Source: JAWCQZ01 sp038869515 [NCBI: Halobacteria archaeon]
GTDB taxonomy: Archaea; Halobacteriota; Syntropharchaeia; JACQPP01
Length of the DNA: 64,000 nucleotides
NCBI GenBank assembly: GCA_038869515.1
Contig: JAWCQZ010000004.1
Coordinates: 62,001 to 126,000 of the forward strand
Direction of reading: 5' to 3'
The position numbers and the translations under genes were made by a program. The notes beneath the pieces were generated by a model, which saw only the letters and a list, made by a program, of their open reading frames with translations, ran no database searches and was not told the DNA's origin. Shown in pieces: positions 34,018 to 44,709 of this stretch (positions within the stretch are counted from its first letter, which is position 1; every line of letters starts with the position of its first letter).

Positions 34018-35484
34018 TCAAATGGGCCCCAGCCCCTTGAACAGGGAACGGAAGAGCATGAGGACCGGGATGATTTCGAGGCGGCCGATCCACATGGAGA
34101 AGATGAGGACGACCTTCCCCAGCGGATGGAGGTCCGGGGTCGAGATGCCGGTGGTCAGCCCCACGTTGCCCTGGGCGCTCGCCACCTCGAGGAAGACGTC
34201 GCTCAACTCGTACCGCGCAGGGACGACGTGGATGAGGACGATGGTGCTGACGAAAAGGAAGAGGATCCAGACCAGGGTGATGAGATTCGCCTCCGCAACG
34301 ATGCGGTTCGCCTCCTCGTCCGGGATGCGCTTCTCCCCGAGCCGGAAGGAGACCACCGCGCCCTGCGGCAGGGAGGCCTTCTTGAACCACCAGCCGGTCC
34401 CCCGGTAGGCGGTCACCGCCCGCACCAGTTTGATGCCGCCCGCCGTGGAGCCCGCGGCCCCGCCGATGATCATCCCCATGGCGAGCAGAATCTGGGCGGT
34501 GGGGGACCATGCGGAGGAGTCGATGAGGGATGTCTGGAACCCCGTGCCCGAAATGGCCGAGACGAAATGGAAGGCGGAGTTGCGGAGGGAGTCGGTCGGC
34601 CCCGACCCCTGGATGTAGAGCTCAATCCCGATTCCCGCGACTCCCAGGGCGATGAGGATGAGGAACGCCTTGAACTGGACGTCCGAGAGCAGGGGGCCCG
34701 CCTTGCCCCGGAACAGGGGGTACAGGACCGCGAAGGAGGTCGCACCGATGGCCATGAAAACGATGAGGGCCAGTTCAACGGATGGGGATTTGAAGTGGGC
34801 GATGCTGTCCCCGTAGGTTCCGAAACCCCCGGTGGAAAGGGTGGCCATCGCGTGGTTCACCGCGTCGAAGGGGGTCATGCCCAGCACCCACAGGGTCGCA
34901 ATGCACATCCCGGTCAGGGCGAGGTAGACCCACCAGATGGTCCGGACCGTCGAGACCACGCTCGGCATCACCCGCTCCTCCCGCCCCTCCGACCGGTAGA
35001 GCGCGTTGGCGCTGGTCCCCGACCGCGCGAGGATGGTGAGGAGGAGGACGATGACTCCCGCGCCGCCGACCCACTGGGTGAGGCTCCTCCAGAAGAGGAT
35101 GATTTGCGGCGCCTCCTCTGGCTTCGGAATCATGCTGAGGCCGCTGGTGGTCCAGCCCGACATCGCCTCGAAGAAGGAGTCGATGAACCCCATGCCGGAG
35201 AGGACCATGAAGGGGGCCGTGCTGATGACCGGGATGACCAGCCACGCGAGGGCCGCCACCACGAGCCCGTGCTTGAGTTCGGTCTCCTGCCGCGTCTGCG
35301 CCGCCACCTGGAGGGTGAGGCCGAGGGCGATGGAGGTCAGGGCGGGCAGGAGGAACGCCTGGATCAGCGCGGGGGAGAGGCCGCCGGAGGGGAGGAAGAG
35401 CAGCGGCGGGGCGAACATGACCGCCCCGAGCACCACGAGGAGCCCGCCCAGGTCGCGACCCACGATTCGCAAATCGTTCAACAT
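34018..35484 (-). CDS. trkH: TrkH-type potassium transporter subunit
   Basis: 488 residues, many membrane helices. The four pore loops with their filter glycines are visible: SGWTTSGLSM, TLSTGGFGTYGD, SAISGTGFQT and ASAQGNVGLTTG. GGAAGSTAGGIK is a conserved TrkH segment. It imports K+ with a cytoplasmic TrkA (RCK) gating partner, which is not encoded in this window. It sits 39 bp after the aspartokinase gene and 2 nt before the Nudix gene. Confidence 0.95.
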   Translation of the reverse strand: MLNDLRIVGRDLGGLLVVLGAVMFAPPLLFLPSGGLSPALIQAFLLPALTSIALGLTLQVAAQTRQETELKHGLVVAALAWLVIPVISTAPFMVLSGMGFIDSFFEAMSGWTTSGLSMIPKPEEAPQIILFWRSLTQWVGGAGVIVLLLTILARSGTSANALYRSEGREERVMPSVVSTVRTIWWVYLALTGMCIATLWVLGMTPFDAVNHAMATLSTGGFGTYGDSIAHFKSPSVELALIVFMAIGATSFAVLYPLFRGKAGPLLSDVQFKAFLILIALGVAGIGIELYIQGSGPTDSLRNSAFHFVSAISGTGFQTSLIDSSAWSPTAQILLAMGMIIGGAAGSTAGGIKLVRAVTAYRGTGWWFKKASLPQGAVVSFRLGEKRIPDEEANRIVAEANLITLVWILFLFVSTIVLIHVVPARYELSDVFLEVASAQGNVGLTTGISTPDLHPLGKVVLIFSMWIGRLEIIPVLMLFRSLFKGLGPI

Positions 35485-35523
35485 CCGCCCCTCGTCTCGC
35501 TCGGATCGGGCGCGGACGGATGG

Positions 35524-36966
35524 CTACCTGAACTCGTCATGCACCACCCGGACCGCCCGCTCCGCGTCCCTCCGGGCCACCACGAAGGAGATGTTGTACT
35601 CGCTGCTCCCCTGGGCGATCATCACCACGTTGACCCGGGCCCGGCCGAGAGCGGAGAAGAGCCGCCCGGCGACCCCGGGGGTCCCCGCCATCCCTTCCCC
35701 CACGGCCGCCACAGCGCACACATCCCGGCGGGCCTCCACGTCGCGGACCAGCCGGTCGGAGAACTCCCGCCGGAGTCCGTCGAGGGCCGCGGGGAGCCGC
35801 CCCTCGTCGATGAGCATCGAGATGGTCCTCTCCGAGGAGCCCTGGGAGATCATGATGACGTTGACCCCGGCGCGGCCGAGGCAGGTGAAGATCCGCCCCG
35901 CCGCCCCCGGGGTCCCCACCATCTCCGGGCCGGAGATGTTGAGCATCGCGACGTTGCGGATGGGGGTCACGGCCTTGACCACGTCCCCGTCCGAAGGAGG
36001 GGGACGCTGGCGACGGAGTCGCCGCTCATCCCTGCGTTTCTTTCCATTTCGGCCGATGAGGGTCCCCGGGGAGTCGGGGCGGAGCATGCTCCGCACCCGC
36101 ACCGGGATGCGGGCGGCCATCACGGGCTCCATCGCTCGCGGGTGGAGGACCTTCGCCCCGAAGTAGGAGAGCTCCATCGCCTCCTCGTAGGAGAGGTTCT
36201 CCAGGAGGCGGGCCTTCGGGACGGTGCGCGGGTCGGCCGACATGACGCCGTCGGTCTCCTTCCAGAGCCACACCTCCCGCGCCCCGAGGGCGGCGCCGAG
36301 GATGGTGGCGGTGTAGTCGGAGCCCCCCCGCCCGAGGGTCGTGACGCGCCCCCGCGGGGAGCGGCCGATGAACCCGGTGACGACCGGAACGCGGCCCGCC
36401 CGCAGGTGGGGGCCGAGGCTCCGCCGGATGCGCGCCGCAGCGCCGGGGAGGGGCGAGGCCCCTCCGTGGCTCTCGTCGGTGAGGATGCCCGCCTCCCCGC
36501 CGTCCAGGACGACCACGGGAAGGCCGCGGCGCCGGAGCCACGCCCCCACGAGGGGCGCTGCCATCCGCTCGCCGTAGGAGGCGATGGAGTCGAGGGCGCG
36601 GGGGCTCGGGGGGCGCCGCCGGGCCGCCGAAAGCAGCTCCTTTCGAAGGGCGGCCGCGAGCCGCTCCAGTTCCGCTTCGTGGGGTCCGGGCCCGGGGCTG
36701 AGCTCCATGTGGCGGCGGAGGATGCGCTCCGTGAACCTCCCCGGATTTCCCTTCCGCGCCGCGTCGAGCAGCCGGTTGGTCACATCCGCCAACGCGGAGA
36801 CCACGACCACCTGGGCCCCCTTCTGCCGGGAGACGAGGGAGGCGACCCGGGCCATGCGCCCCCGGCCGGTGATGGGCGCTCCGCCGAACTTGTGGACGAC
36901 GGTGAACCGCCCTGAACCCGCGTGCTTGCGGTTCGGGAACGGGGCGGGTTCAGGGCTGGCGGGCAT
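35524..36966 (-). CDS. Aspartokinase with two ACT domains
   Basis: 480 residues from ATG 36966, with AGGAG 7 nt upstream. The kinase starts VHKFGGAPITG (family KFGGTS) and includes VTGFIGRSPRGRVTTLGRGGSDYTA and ETDGVMSADPR. Two ACT domains close the protein, marked by LGRAGVNVIMISQGSSERTIS and LGRARVNVVMIAQGSSEYNIS; these normally bind Lys or Thr for feedback control. Between kinase and ACT lies a roughly 20-residue Arg/Lys-rich insert (RNGKKRRDERRLRRQR) not typical of the family. It catalyses the first step to Lys, Thr and Met. First gene of its operon. Confidence 0.93.
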   Translation of the reverse strand: MPASPEPAPFPNRKHAGSGRFTVVHKFGGAPITGRGRMARVASLVSRQKGAQVVVVSALADVTNRLLDAARKGNPGRFTERILRRHMELSPGPGPHEAELERLAAALRKELLSAARRRPPSPRALDSIASYGERMAAPLVGAWLRRRGLPVVVLDGGEAGILTDESHGGASPLPGAAARIRRSLGPHLRAGRVPVVTGFIGRSPRGRVTTLGRGGSDYTATILGAALGAREVWLWKETDGVMSADPRTVPKARLLENLSYEEAMELSYFGAKVLHPRAMEPVMAARIPVRVRSMLRPDSPGTLIGRNGKKRRDERRLRRQRPPPSDGDVVKAVTPIRNVAMLNISGPEMVGTPGAAGRIFTCLGRAGVNVIMISQGSSERTISMLIDEGRLPAALDGLRREFSDRLVRDVEARRDVCAVAAVGEGMAGTPGVAGRLFSALGRARVNVVMIAQGSSEYNISFVVARRDAERAVRVVHDEFR

Positions 36967-37004
36967 GGTCGGCTCCTGTTTCCGGGCTCAAGGAAAGGAT
37001 GGAA

Positions 37005-37015
37005 AGATATATATT
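37005..37015. promoter_or_regulatory. TATA box between aspartokinase and membrane-protein genes
   Basis: AGATATATATT is centred 27 nt before ATG 37037, ideal for a leaderless plus-strand transcript. Read on the other strand it lies 44 nt before the aspartokinase ATG, which instead has a Shine-Dalgarno, so it may fire both ways. Confidence 0.6.
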
Positions 37016-37036
37016 CGCGCGTTGGTTGTGCCGTTC

Positions 37037-37732
37037 ATGGACCGAAAAATCGGCTCCATCATCGGGCTGGTGGGCGGCATCATCGCCGTCGCCGGTTTCT
37101 TCCTGCCCTGGATTTCATTCAGTTTCAACACGGCGGCCCTCCAGGAGGCGCTGGGCCCCCTCGCGGGCGCAGCCGAGGCCCTCCTCGCGGGGGCAGTTCC
37201 CGCCTCCCTCTCCATCACCGGGTTCCAGCTCCTCACCGAGGGGTTCCAGGGGGTGCTGGCTCTCGGCCAGGGAGTTCCCGGCTCCTCGGGCCAGCCCGAC
37301 CTCGGAGCGGCGACGGGAATCCTCACCCTCGTGATTGCGGTCGTCGGAATCACCCTCGTGCTGGCGATTCTCACCGTCGTCTCCTCCGCCGTCAACCTGG
37401 CGAAGGGCCGGATGCGGGCCGGGATGATCGGCTTCGGAGCCGCGACCCTCGCCCTCTCCGTCCTCATCTTCGGCGGCGTCCAGATGCTGGTGAACGCCTT
37501 CTACGCCTTCATCCAGCAGCAGGCCTCCCAGACCGCGGCGGGCGTCGGCGGGGGCCTCCTGGGGGGCGACCTCGCCGCGACTGTGGGCAAGATCTTCTCG
37601 CTCGGGGTCGGCCCGGGCATCCTCCTCTGCATCGTCGGCGGCCTCCTCGGCGTCGTCGGCGGCATCATGGGCCGGAAGAAGGGGGACGCAGCGCCCGCCG
37701 CCCCGACCCCGGCCGCCGAAGCGCCGAAGTAA
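37037..37732 (+). CDS. Four-helix membrane protein, unknown
   Basis: 231 residues from ATG 37037. Four hydrophobic helices are evident: IGLVGGIIAVAGFFLPWI, the LVIAVVGITLVLAILTVV region, GFGAATLALSVLIFGGV and ILLCIVGGLLGVVGGIM. The loop after helix 1 is Ala-rich, and the C-terminus is a charged Lys plus Ala/Pro tail. No family recognised. It converges with the lipoprotein gene, 3 bp apart. Its strong TATA box makes expression likely. Confidence 0.8.
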   Translation: MDRKIGSIIGLVGGIIAVAGFFLPWISFSFNTAALQEALGPLAGAAEALLAGAVPASLSITGFQLLTEGFQGVLALGQGVPGSSGQPDLGAATGILTLVIAVVGITLVLAILTVVSSAVNLAKGRMRAGMIGFGAATLALSVLIFGGVQMLVNAFYAFIQQQASQTAAGVGGGLLGGDLAATVGKIFSLGVGPGILLCIVGGLLGVVGGIMGRKKGDAAPAAPTPAAEAPK

Positions 37733-37735
37733 ACC

Positions 37736-38254
37736 CTATTTGACCTGTTTCCCGCCGGCCCAGAGTTGCAGCTCCTGCGTCTGGCCCGCCGCGGCGCTCA
37801 CGACCCACATCTCCTCGAAGGCCGGCTCGCTGGCGGGGGTCGCCTGCTGGAATCCGCGGTAGTAGAGGTCCACGTTCCCTGTGAAGGACTGCCCGCCCGC
37901 ATCGACGGTGTAGATCCCCGCGACCTTGCAGAACTCCTTGCCCTTGAACTGCTTCTTGCCCTCGACCGTATAGGTGACCCGGTAGGCCGAGGCCGCGCTC
38001 CCCGCGGCTCCCGCGAAGCTCCACGGAGTCCCCGCGACGCAGTCCACGAACGCGGCGGCAAAAGCCGCCGGGGAGCCCGCCTGGGTCACGGGGGTGCCTG
38101 CAGGGGCGCCTCCGGCCGGCGCGCCTCCCGCGGGCGCGCCGCCTGTAGCGGCCCCTCCTGCGGGAGCCCCGCCCGCCGGGGCCGGGCTCTGGGTGCAGCC
38201 GCTGACGAGGAGGGCGCCCGAAACAAGAAGCAGGAGGGCGAGTTTCGCGGACAT
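37736..38254 (-). CDS. Lipoprotein with linker and cysteine-paired domain (paralogue A)
   Basis: 172 residues from ATG 38254. A signal peptide ends in a lipobox-like LLVSGC, after which comes a Gly/Ala/Pro repeat linker (GGAPAGGAP type), about 45 residues. The folded domain has FVDCVAGTPWSF, YTVEGKKQFKGKEFCKVAGIY and a W/Y-rich end. The same pattern (CxAGTPW, FKGxEFCKV) recurs in the neighbouring gene, so they are paralogues. The two cysteines may form a disulphide. It is probably anchored outside the membrane. Function unknown. Confidence 0.85.
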   Translation of the reverse strand: MSAKLALLLLVSGALLVSGCTQSPAPAGGAPAGGAATGGAPAGGAPAGGAPAGTPVTQAGSPAAFAAAFVDCVAGTPWSFAGAAGSAASAYRVTYTVEGKKQFKGKEFCKVAGIYTVDAGGQSFTGNVDLYYRGFQQATPASEPAFEEMWVVSAAAGQTQELQLWAGGKQVK

Positions 38255-38272
38255 CGGCGCATATTGGGGGGG

Positions 38273-38283
38273 GAATATAAAGG
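38273..38283 (-). promoter_or_regulatory. TATA-like promoter of lipoprotein A
   Basis: CCTTTATATTC on the minus strand, centred about 24 nt before ATG 38254; supports that start over an upstream in-frame ATG. Confidence 0.6.
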
Positions 38284-38386
38284 TTTGCGGTTGCGGAACC
38301 AAAGCCCGATTGCGGGCTTGTTTCGGAAGCGGCTGGGGGCGGATGGCGAATCAGCATCGGATATCTCGTGAACTCTCGCGCGCAAC

Positions 38387-39199
38387 CTATTTTTGCATCA
38401 AAAAAAAATCCAGATACTTCTCTTGGGCGGGGTTTGACTCCTTCCCATCCAGATACCACCCCTGCAGCGTGTCCTTGGCCGGCCAAATCTGCTGGACCTC
38501 CTGGAAGGTGATTTTCTGGAGGCACGGGCTGCTGGCGGCCCCCCTGCCCTGGACCGTCGAGGTCCCCGTTCCCGCCACCGTCCCGCTCACCGCCCCGCCC
38601 CTCCCGCCCCCGCCACCACATGGACCTCGCTGGTCTGCCCCGCGACGGTGTAGACATACCAGATGTCGGCGTAGGCGGCCCCCGTCGGGTCGGTCCGGAA
38701 GTAGTAGTCGAAGGAGGGCAGGTATGCGGCGGAGATGCCCGCCGAGGTGACCTCCACCTTGCCGCTCACCTTGCAGAACTCGGCCCCCTTGAAGGAGGTC
38801 TTCCCGCCGATGGTGTATGTGACCTTGTAGCCCGCGGGGCTCGTCACGGAGCCCGAGGAGTATTCCCACGGGGTCCCGGCAGTGCAGCCCACGATGGCGC
38901 TCCCGAGGCCCGCGGTGGAGCCGGAGACCGATGCGCTCCCGGAGTCCGCCACCGGGCCTCCCGCCGGAGGAGCCGTGGACCCGGTTCCCGCGGCCGCGCC
39001 CCCGCTCGCAGCGGCCCCCCCCGGCCACCCCTCCCGGGACGAGGCCGCCCCCGCCGCCCGCGGCCCCGGGCGGCGGCGAGGGCGGGATGTTCCTGACCGT
39101 GAAGTCGGGGGCAGGGGCCCCCTGGGTCCCCTGCTGGGTGCAGCCGCTCGCCAGCAGCGCCGCCGCGACCAGCGCAGGAACCAGCCACCGTCCGCCCAT
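38387..39199 (-). pseudogene. Frameshifted lipoprotein gene (paralogue B)
   Basis: Starts at ATG 39199 with signal peptide and lipobox (ALLASGCTQQ) and a TATA-like box 27 nt upstream. After a Pro/Gly linker the sensible frame jumps at a C8 run (39015-39022) into the frame read at 38587-38952, which holds the domain shared with paralogue A (GCTAGTPWEY, FKGAEFCKV). That frame stops at 38587. The original frame again gives plausible text from about 38600 (CLQKITFQEVQQIWPAKD...) to a stop at 38387. Two compensating shifts in homopolymers suggest sequencing error, phase variation or decay. An A9 run (oligo-T on the coding strand) near the end could also be a terminator. Confidence 0.65.
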
Positions 39200-39237
39200 G
39201 CAATCCTGCGGGTGGTGCGGGGTAAAAAAGTTAGGGG

Positions 39238-41670
<2,433 letters not shown>

Positions 41671-42390
41671 TCATACTCTTTCCTCCACCACCCACCCGTC
41701 GCCGCGCCGCCGGACGAGCCGCATCTCCTGGAGCCTCCGCAGGGCCGCCTCCGCCTCCGCGGGCGGCGCCCCCGTCTCACGCTGGATGTCGGCGGGCGCG
41801 CGGGCCCCCCGGGCAACGGCGGCCAGGACAGCCCCGTCCCGGGGGTCTCCGGCGAGACGCTCCGCTTCCCGGGCCACCGCCTCGCGCAGCTCCCCGGTCC
41901 GGGAGTGGAGGAACCGCTGGAGGGCCCGGACCTCCTCGCGAAGCCCCTCGACCTCCACCAGGGCCCGGCCCGCCTCGGACAGGGTGAGGGTCTCCCGGGG
42001 GATGCGGGGCCTGCGGTCGGGGGGCAGGAGATCCCAGAGGCTCGGCGCCTCCTCCGCCTCGTCGAGCGCCTCCAGCACCGAGCCGAATCCGGTGGGGGCG
42101 AGGTGGACCTCGACCAGGAGATCCTCCGAGATCTGGTAGTATTTCCGCCGACGGTGCCGCATCTGGCGCTGCTCCCGGCCTCCCCCTTCGGGCGAGGCCG
42201 GGTAGAAGTAGGACTCGATGAGCCCCCCCTCCTCGAGCAGCTCGAGGTGCTCGATGACCGCCTTGGGGGCGACCCGGATGGTGTTGGAGATCTCCGTCAC
42301 GTAGCATGGGCGGTGGGAGAGGAGCCGGAGGATGCGCCTCCGGTTCTCGTTCCCCAGGAGGTCGAGGACCAAGTCGGTGTCGGCGGGCAT
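41671..42390 (-). CDS. ArsR-like winged-helix transcriptional regulator
   Basis: 239 residues from ATG 42390; an in-frame GTG at 42396 is the alternative, and the TATA box fits either. The N-terminal domain (LVLDLLGNENRRRILRLLSHRPCYVTEISNTIRVAPKAVIEHLELLEEGGLIESY) is a winged helix with a clear recognition helix. Then come a basic loop, a helical middle, a coiled-coil stretch (EVEGLREEVRALQRFLHSR) and a second winged-helix-like end (APADIQRETGAPPAEAEAALRRLQEMRLV). Directly upstream of cdc48 in the same orientation, it may control that gene and itself through the palindrome at 42396-42410. Effector unknown. Confidence 0.87.
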   Translation of the reverse strand: MPADTDLVLDLLGNENRRRILRLLSHRPCYVTEISNTIRVAPKAVIEHLELLEEGGLIESYFYPASPEGGGREQRQMRHRRRKYYQISEDLLVEVHLAPTGFGSVLEALDEAEEAPSLWDLLPPDRRPRIPRETLTLSEAGRALVEVEGLREEVRALQRFLHSRTGELREAVAREAERLAGDPRDGAVLAAVARGARAPADIQRETGAPPAEAEAALRRLQEMRLVRRRGDGWVVEERV

Positions 42391-42395
42391 AATCA

Positions 42396-42427
42396 CTAAC
42401 TTTTAGTTAGCGATACTATATAAATCC
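42396..42427 (-). promoter_or_regulatory. TATA box and palindromic operator of the regulator-cdc48 operon
   Basis: GGATTTATATAGTA (minus strand, 42414-42427) is a strong TATA box, centred about 30 nt before ATG 42390. Between it and the start lies CTAACT-TTT-AGTTAG (42396-42410), a perfect 6-bp inverted repeat covering the expected transcription start. A repressor bound there would block initiation; the regulator itself is the obvious candidate. Confidence 0.6.
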
Positions 42428-42451
42428 TGCGGCCCCGCGAGGCCCCATAAC

Positions 42452-42461
42452 CCTATAAAGA
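42452..42461 (+). promoter_or_regulatory. TATA-like promoter of the 42481 gene
   Basis: CCTATAAAGA centred about 25 nt before GTG 42481; leaderless geometry. Confidence 0.55.
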
Positions 42462-42480
42462 GCACGGCCGATAGCGGATT

Positions 42481-43464
42481 GTGCTTTCGGAAGTGTTCGG
42501 GGCGGTCTTCTCGAAGCCGGGCGTCCGGGCCTCCCTCCGGCTCGCCCTCCTCGCCCTCCTCTTCATCCTCGCCGGGGCCGCCGTCGCGGTCCCGTGGCTC
42601 CTCGCGATGGGGTTCCCGGTGGACCGGGTGCGCCCCGTGGCGGCCACGAACCCGGCCCTATTCTTCGGGACCTTGGTCCCGGTCGTCGCCCTCCTCTTCT
42701 TCATCGCCGCCTACGCCCACACCGCGCTGATTGACCTCGCCCGGAGGCTCCGCGCCGGGGAGCCGCCCCGCATCGAGGAGGCCCTGCGGGGGAAGGGGCG
42801 ACGGACCCTCTCCTACGCCGGGGGACTCCTCCTCTTCACGCTCATCCAGGGGGTCGCGGTCGCCATCCTCGCCGCGGTCGTCGCTGCTTTCGTCCTGGGC
42901 GCCGGAGTTCCCGCCCTGGGGGGGCCCGGAGCGACCTCCCGGCTCCCTCCCTCTCCCGGAGGCCCGGTCATCCAGACCCCTTTCGACCTCGGCACCGCGC
43001 CCAAGAATGTCGCCATCCCCGCAGGGCTCCTCGGCTCCATTTTCCTCGGCATCCTGCTCCTGCTCGTATGGGTGGTCTACTTCACCGTCCGCCTCACCTT
43101 CTTCCGCTACGCGGTGGCGGTGGACGGCGAGCGGGCGGTGGCATCGCTGAAGGCCTCGTGGCGGCTGACCCGGGGGCGGTGGTGGTCGCTCTTCGGGACC
43201 TTCTTCCTCCTCGGGCTGGTCCTGATGATCCTCGCCATGGTCGCGGCGCTGCTCGTGGCCCTGCCCTTCGGCGCCTTCACGCCGGGCGTGGTCGGCATCC
43301 TCGTCTTCAGCCTCGCGTTCGGCGTCGCGTTCGAGGTCATCTGGCATCTCTTCGGCGTCCCGGCGATGTTCTACGCCGGGCTGGTGGCCTACGAAGAGTT
43401 GAAGAAGCGGGCCGCGCCCCCCGGCCCCGCTGTCGCCCCCCCGCCGCCGACGGCTCCCGCCTGA
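42481..43464 (+). CDS. Multi-pass membrane protein, GPDPase-membrane-domain-like
   Basis: 327 residues from GTG 42481, start set by the TATA spacing. Six or so membrane helices. The segment FFRYAVAVDGERAVASLKASWRLTRGRWWSLFGTFFLLGL is the hallmark of the DUF975/glycerophosphodiesterase membrane-domain superfamily, in which a charged A(V)xSLKxSxxLTRGRWW loop precedes a helix. The C-terminal tail is Pro/Ala-rich. Role unknown, perhaps membrane stress or envelope homeostasis. It converges on the next gene, 4 bp between stops. Confidence 0.8.
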   Translation: MLSEVFGAVFSKPGVRASLRLALLALLFILAGAAVAVPWLLAMGFPVDRVRPVAATNPALFFGTLVPVVALLFFIAAYAHTALIDLARRLRAGEPPRIEEALRGKGRRTLSYAGGLLLFTLIQGVAVAILAAVVAAFVLGAGVPALGGPGATSRLPPSPGGPVIQTPFDLGTAPKNVAIPAGLLGSIFLGILLLLVWVVYFTVRLTFFRYAVAVDGERAVASLKASWRLTRGRWWSLFGTFFLLGLVLMILAMVAALLVALPFGAFTPGVVGILVFSLAFGVAFEVIWHLFGVPAMFYAGLVAYEELKKRAAPPGPAVAPPPPTAPA

Positions 43465-43468
43465 CTCT

Positions 43469-44014
43469 TCAGGCCGCAGGCGCCGCCGGCGCCTTCCCCG
43501 CCAGGCGGAAGAAGAGGAGCCCGAGCAGGACGATTCCGACGAACGGGATGAGAACCAGAATCAGGAAAACGCCCGCCAGGAGCACGAACGTCTCCCGCCC
43601 CGGGCCGAGGGCCTCCGCGACCGCCCTCCTCCGGGCCACGAGGGAGCCGCCGATGAGGACCCATCCCGCGATCGTGACGAGGCCGGCGGCGAAGATTCCG
43701 AAGAGGGCGTCCGAGAGGGCCGCGGTGTCCCGGGCCGCCATCGCCGCCTGAATCGCCCCGAGGGCGGCGACCGTGGCCGCGAGGGTGGCGAGCGTCCCCG
43801 CCACCAGGAGGATTCCTCCCGCCGGGAAGAGGCGGAAGGCGAACCGCTCATTGAGCCCGAAGGTCCCGAGCATGACCAGGAGCGCCGAGAGGAGGCCGAG
43901 TCCATAGGCCATGGCGCCCGCGGCGAGGCCCGCCCCGAAGGAGCCTGCGACGCCCAGGGCGCCAGCCGCCACGCCGAGGATGCAACCGAAGCCGCCGAGG
44001 CGGAGTTTGTCCAA
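43469..44014 (-). CDS. Tandem membrane protein, copy 2
   Basis: 181 residues from TTG 44014, 3 nt after the previous stop, so translation is probably coupled. Five or six hydrophobic helices. It is a paralogue of the upstream gene: both begin with L.LGGxGC(I/V)L, share an FxLxERF(A/Q) segment, an A.VTIAGWxLIGxxLV...ALGPGxxxFV stretch and a final short Lys/Arg plus Ala/Pro tail. No catalytic motif. Function unknown; the pair likely arose by duplication. Confidence 0.8.
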   Translation of the reverse strand: MDKLRLGGFGCILGVAAGALGVAGSFGAGLAAGAMAYGLGLLSALLVMLGTFGLNERFAFRLFPAGGILLVAGTLATLAATVAALGAIQAAMAARDTAALSDALFGIFAAGLVTIAGWVLIGGSLVARRRAVAEALGPGRETFVLLAGVFLILVLIPFVGIVLLGLLFFRLAGKAPAAPAA

Positions 44015-44017
44015 GGC

Positions 44018-44611
44018 TCAGGCCGCGGGCGGCGCGGAGGCGGCGGGGGCCACGCCTTTGGCCAGTTTGAAGAAGACGATGGCCAGCAGGATGAGCCCGA
44101 CCAGTTGGATGAGGGGGATGATGACGAGGATGCCGGTGGCCATGACGAACCCGTCCTGGCCGGGGCCCAGCGCCTGGCCGATCTGCTGGCGGGTGGTCAC
44201 GAGGCCGACGCCGATGAGAATCCAGCCCACCAGGGCGAGGAGGGCGAGGAACCCGAGCGCCACCAGGGCCCCGGCGGAGGCGCCTAAGGCGCGCTGCATG
44301 TCGGCGGGCGAGCCCGTCATCATGCCGGGCCCCATCGAGTCGAGCGCGGAGAGGAGCAGGGCCGCAGCGGCCAGCGAAGCCACGGCGCCCACGATGATGA
44401 AGGTGGCCCCGATGGAGAAGAGGGGGGACTGGAATCTCTCCTTGAGGGCGAAGACCCCCAGGAGAATCAGGACCGCTCCCACCAGCCCCAGAGCGCTCGC
44501 CACGATGGAGCCGCCGGTGAACGCGGCGGGGATGGCGGCGATGGCGGCGACCAGGGCGAGGACGCAGCCGACGCCGCCGAGTTGGAACCGCTTGAGGAGG
44601 TGGTCGGCCAT
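44018..44611 (-). CDS. Tandem membrane protein, copy 1
   Basis: 197 residues from ATG 44611. GGGAGG lies about 10 nt upstream and a TATA-like CCTTTAAATCC about 32 nt upstream. The helices are similar in order and spacing to those of the downstream paralogue. The loop between helices 3 and 4 is Met/Gly-rich (DSMGPGMMTGSPADMQRAL). The C-terminal tail is Ala/Pro-rich. It diverges from purC. No family recognised. Confidence 0.82.
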   Translation of the reverse strand: MADHLLKRFQLGGVGCVLALVAAIAAIPAAFTGGSIVASALGLVGAVLILLGVFALKERFQSPLFSIGATFIIVGAVASLAAAALLLSALDSMGPGMMTGSPADMQRALGASAGALVALGFLALLALVGWILIGVGLVTTRQQIGQALGPGQDGFVMATGILVIIPLIQLVGLILLAIVFFKLAKGVAPAASAPPAA

Positions 44612-44709
44612 GGTGCGTGTCCTCCCAACGGAACCTCGGATTTAAAGGTTTCTGACCTGTTTCGCTCGGCCGGGGAAATGTTCAAAGGCCCATCTCCGCT
44701 CTCCCTCCG

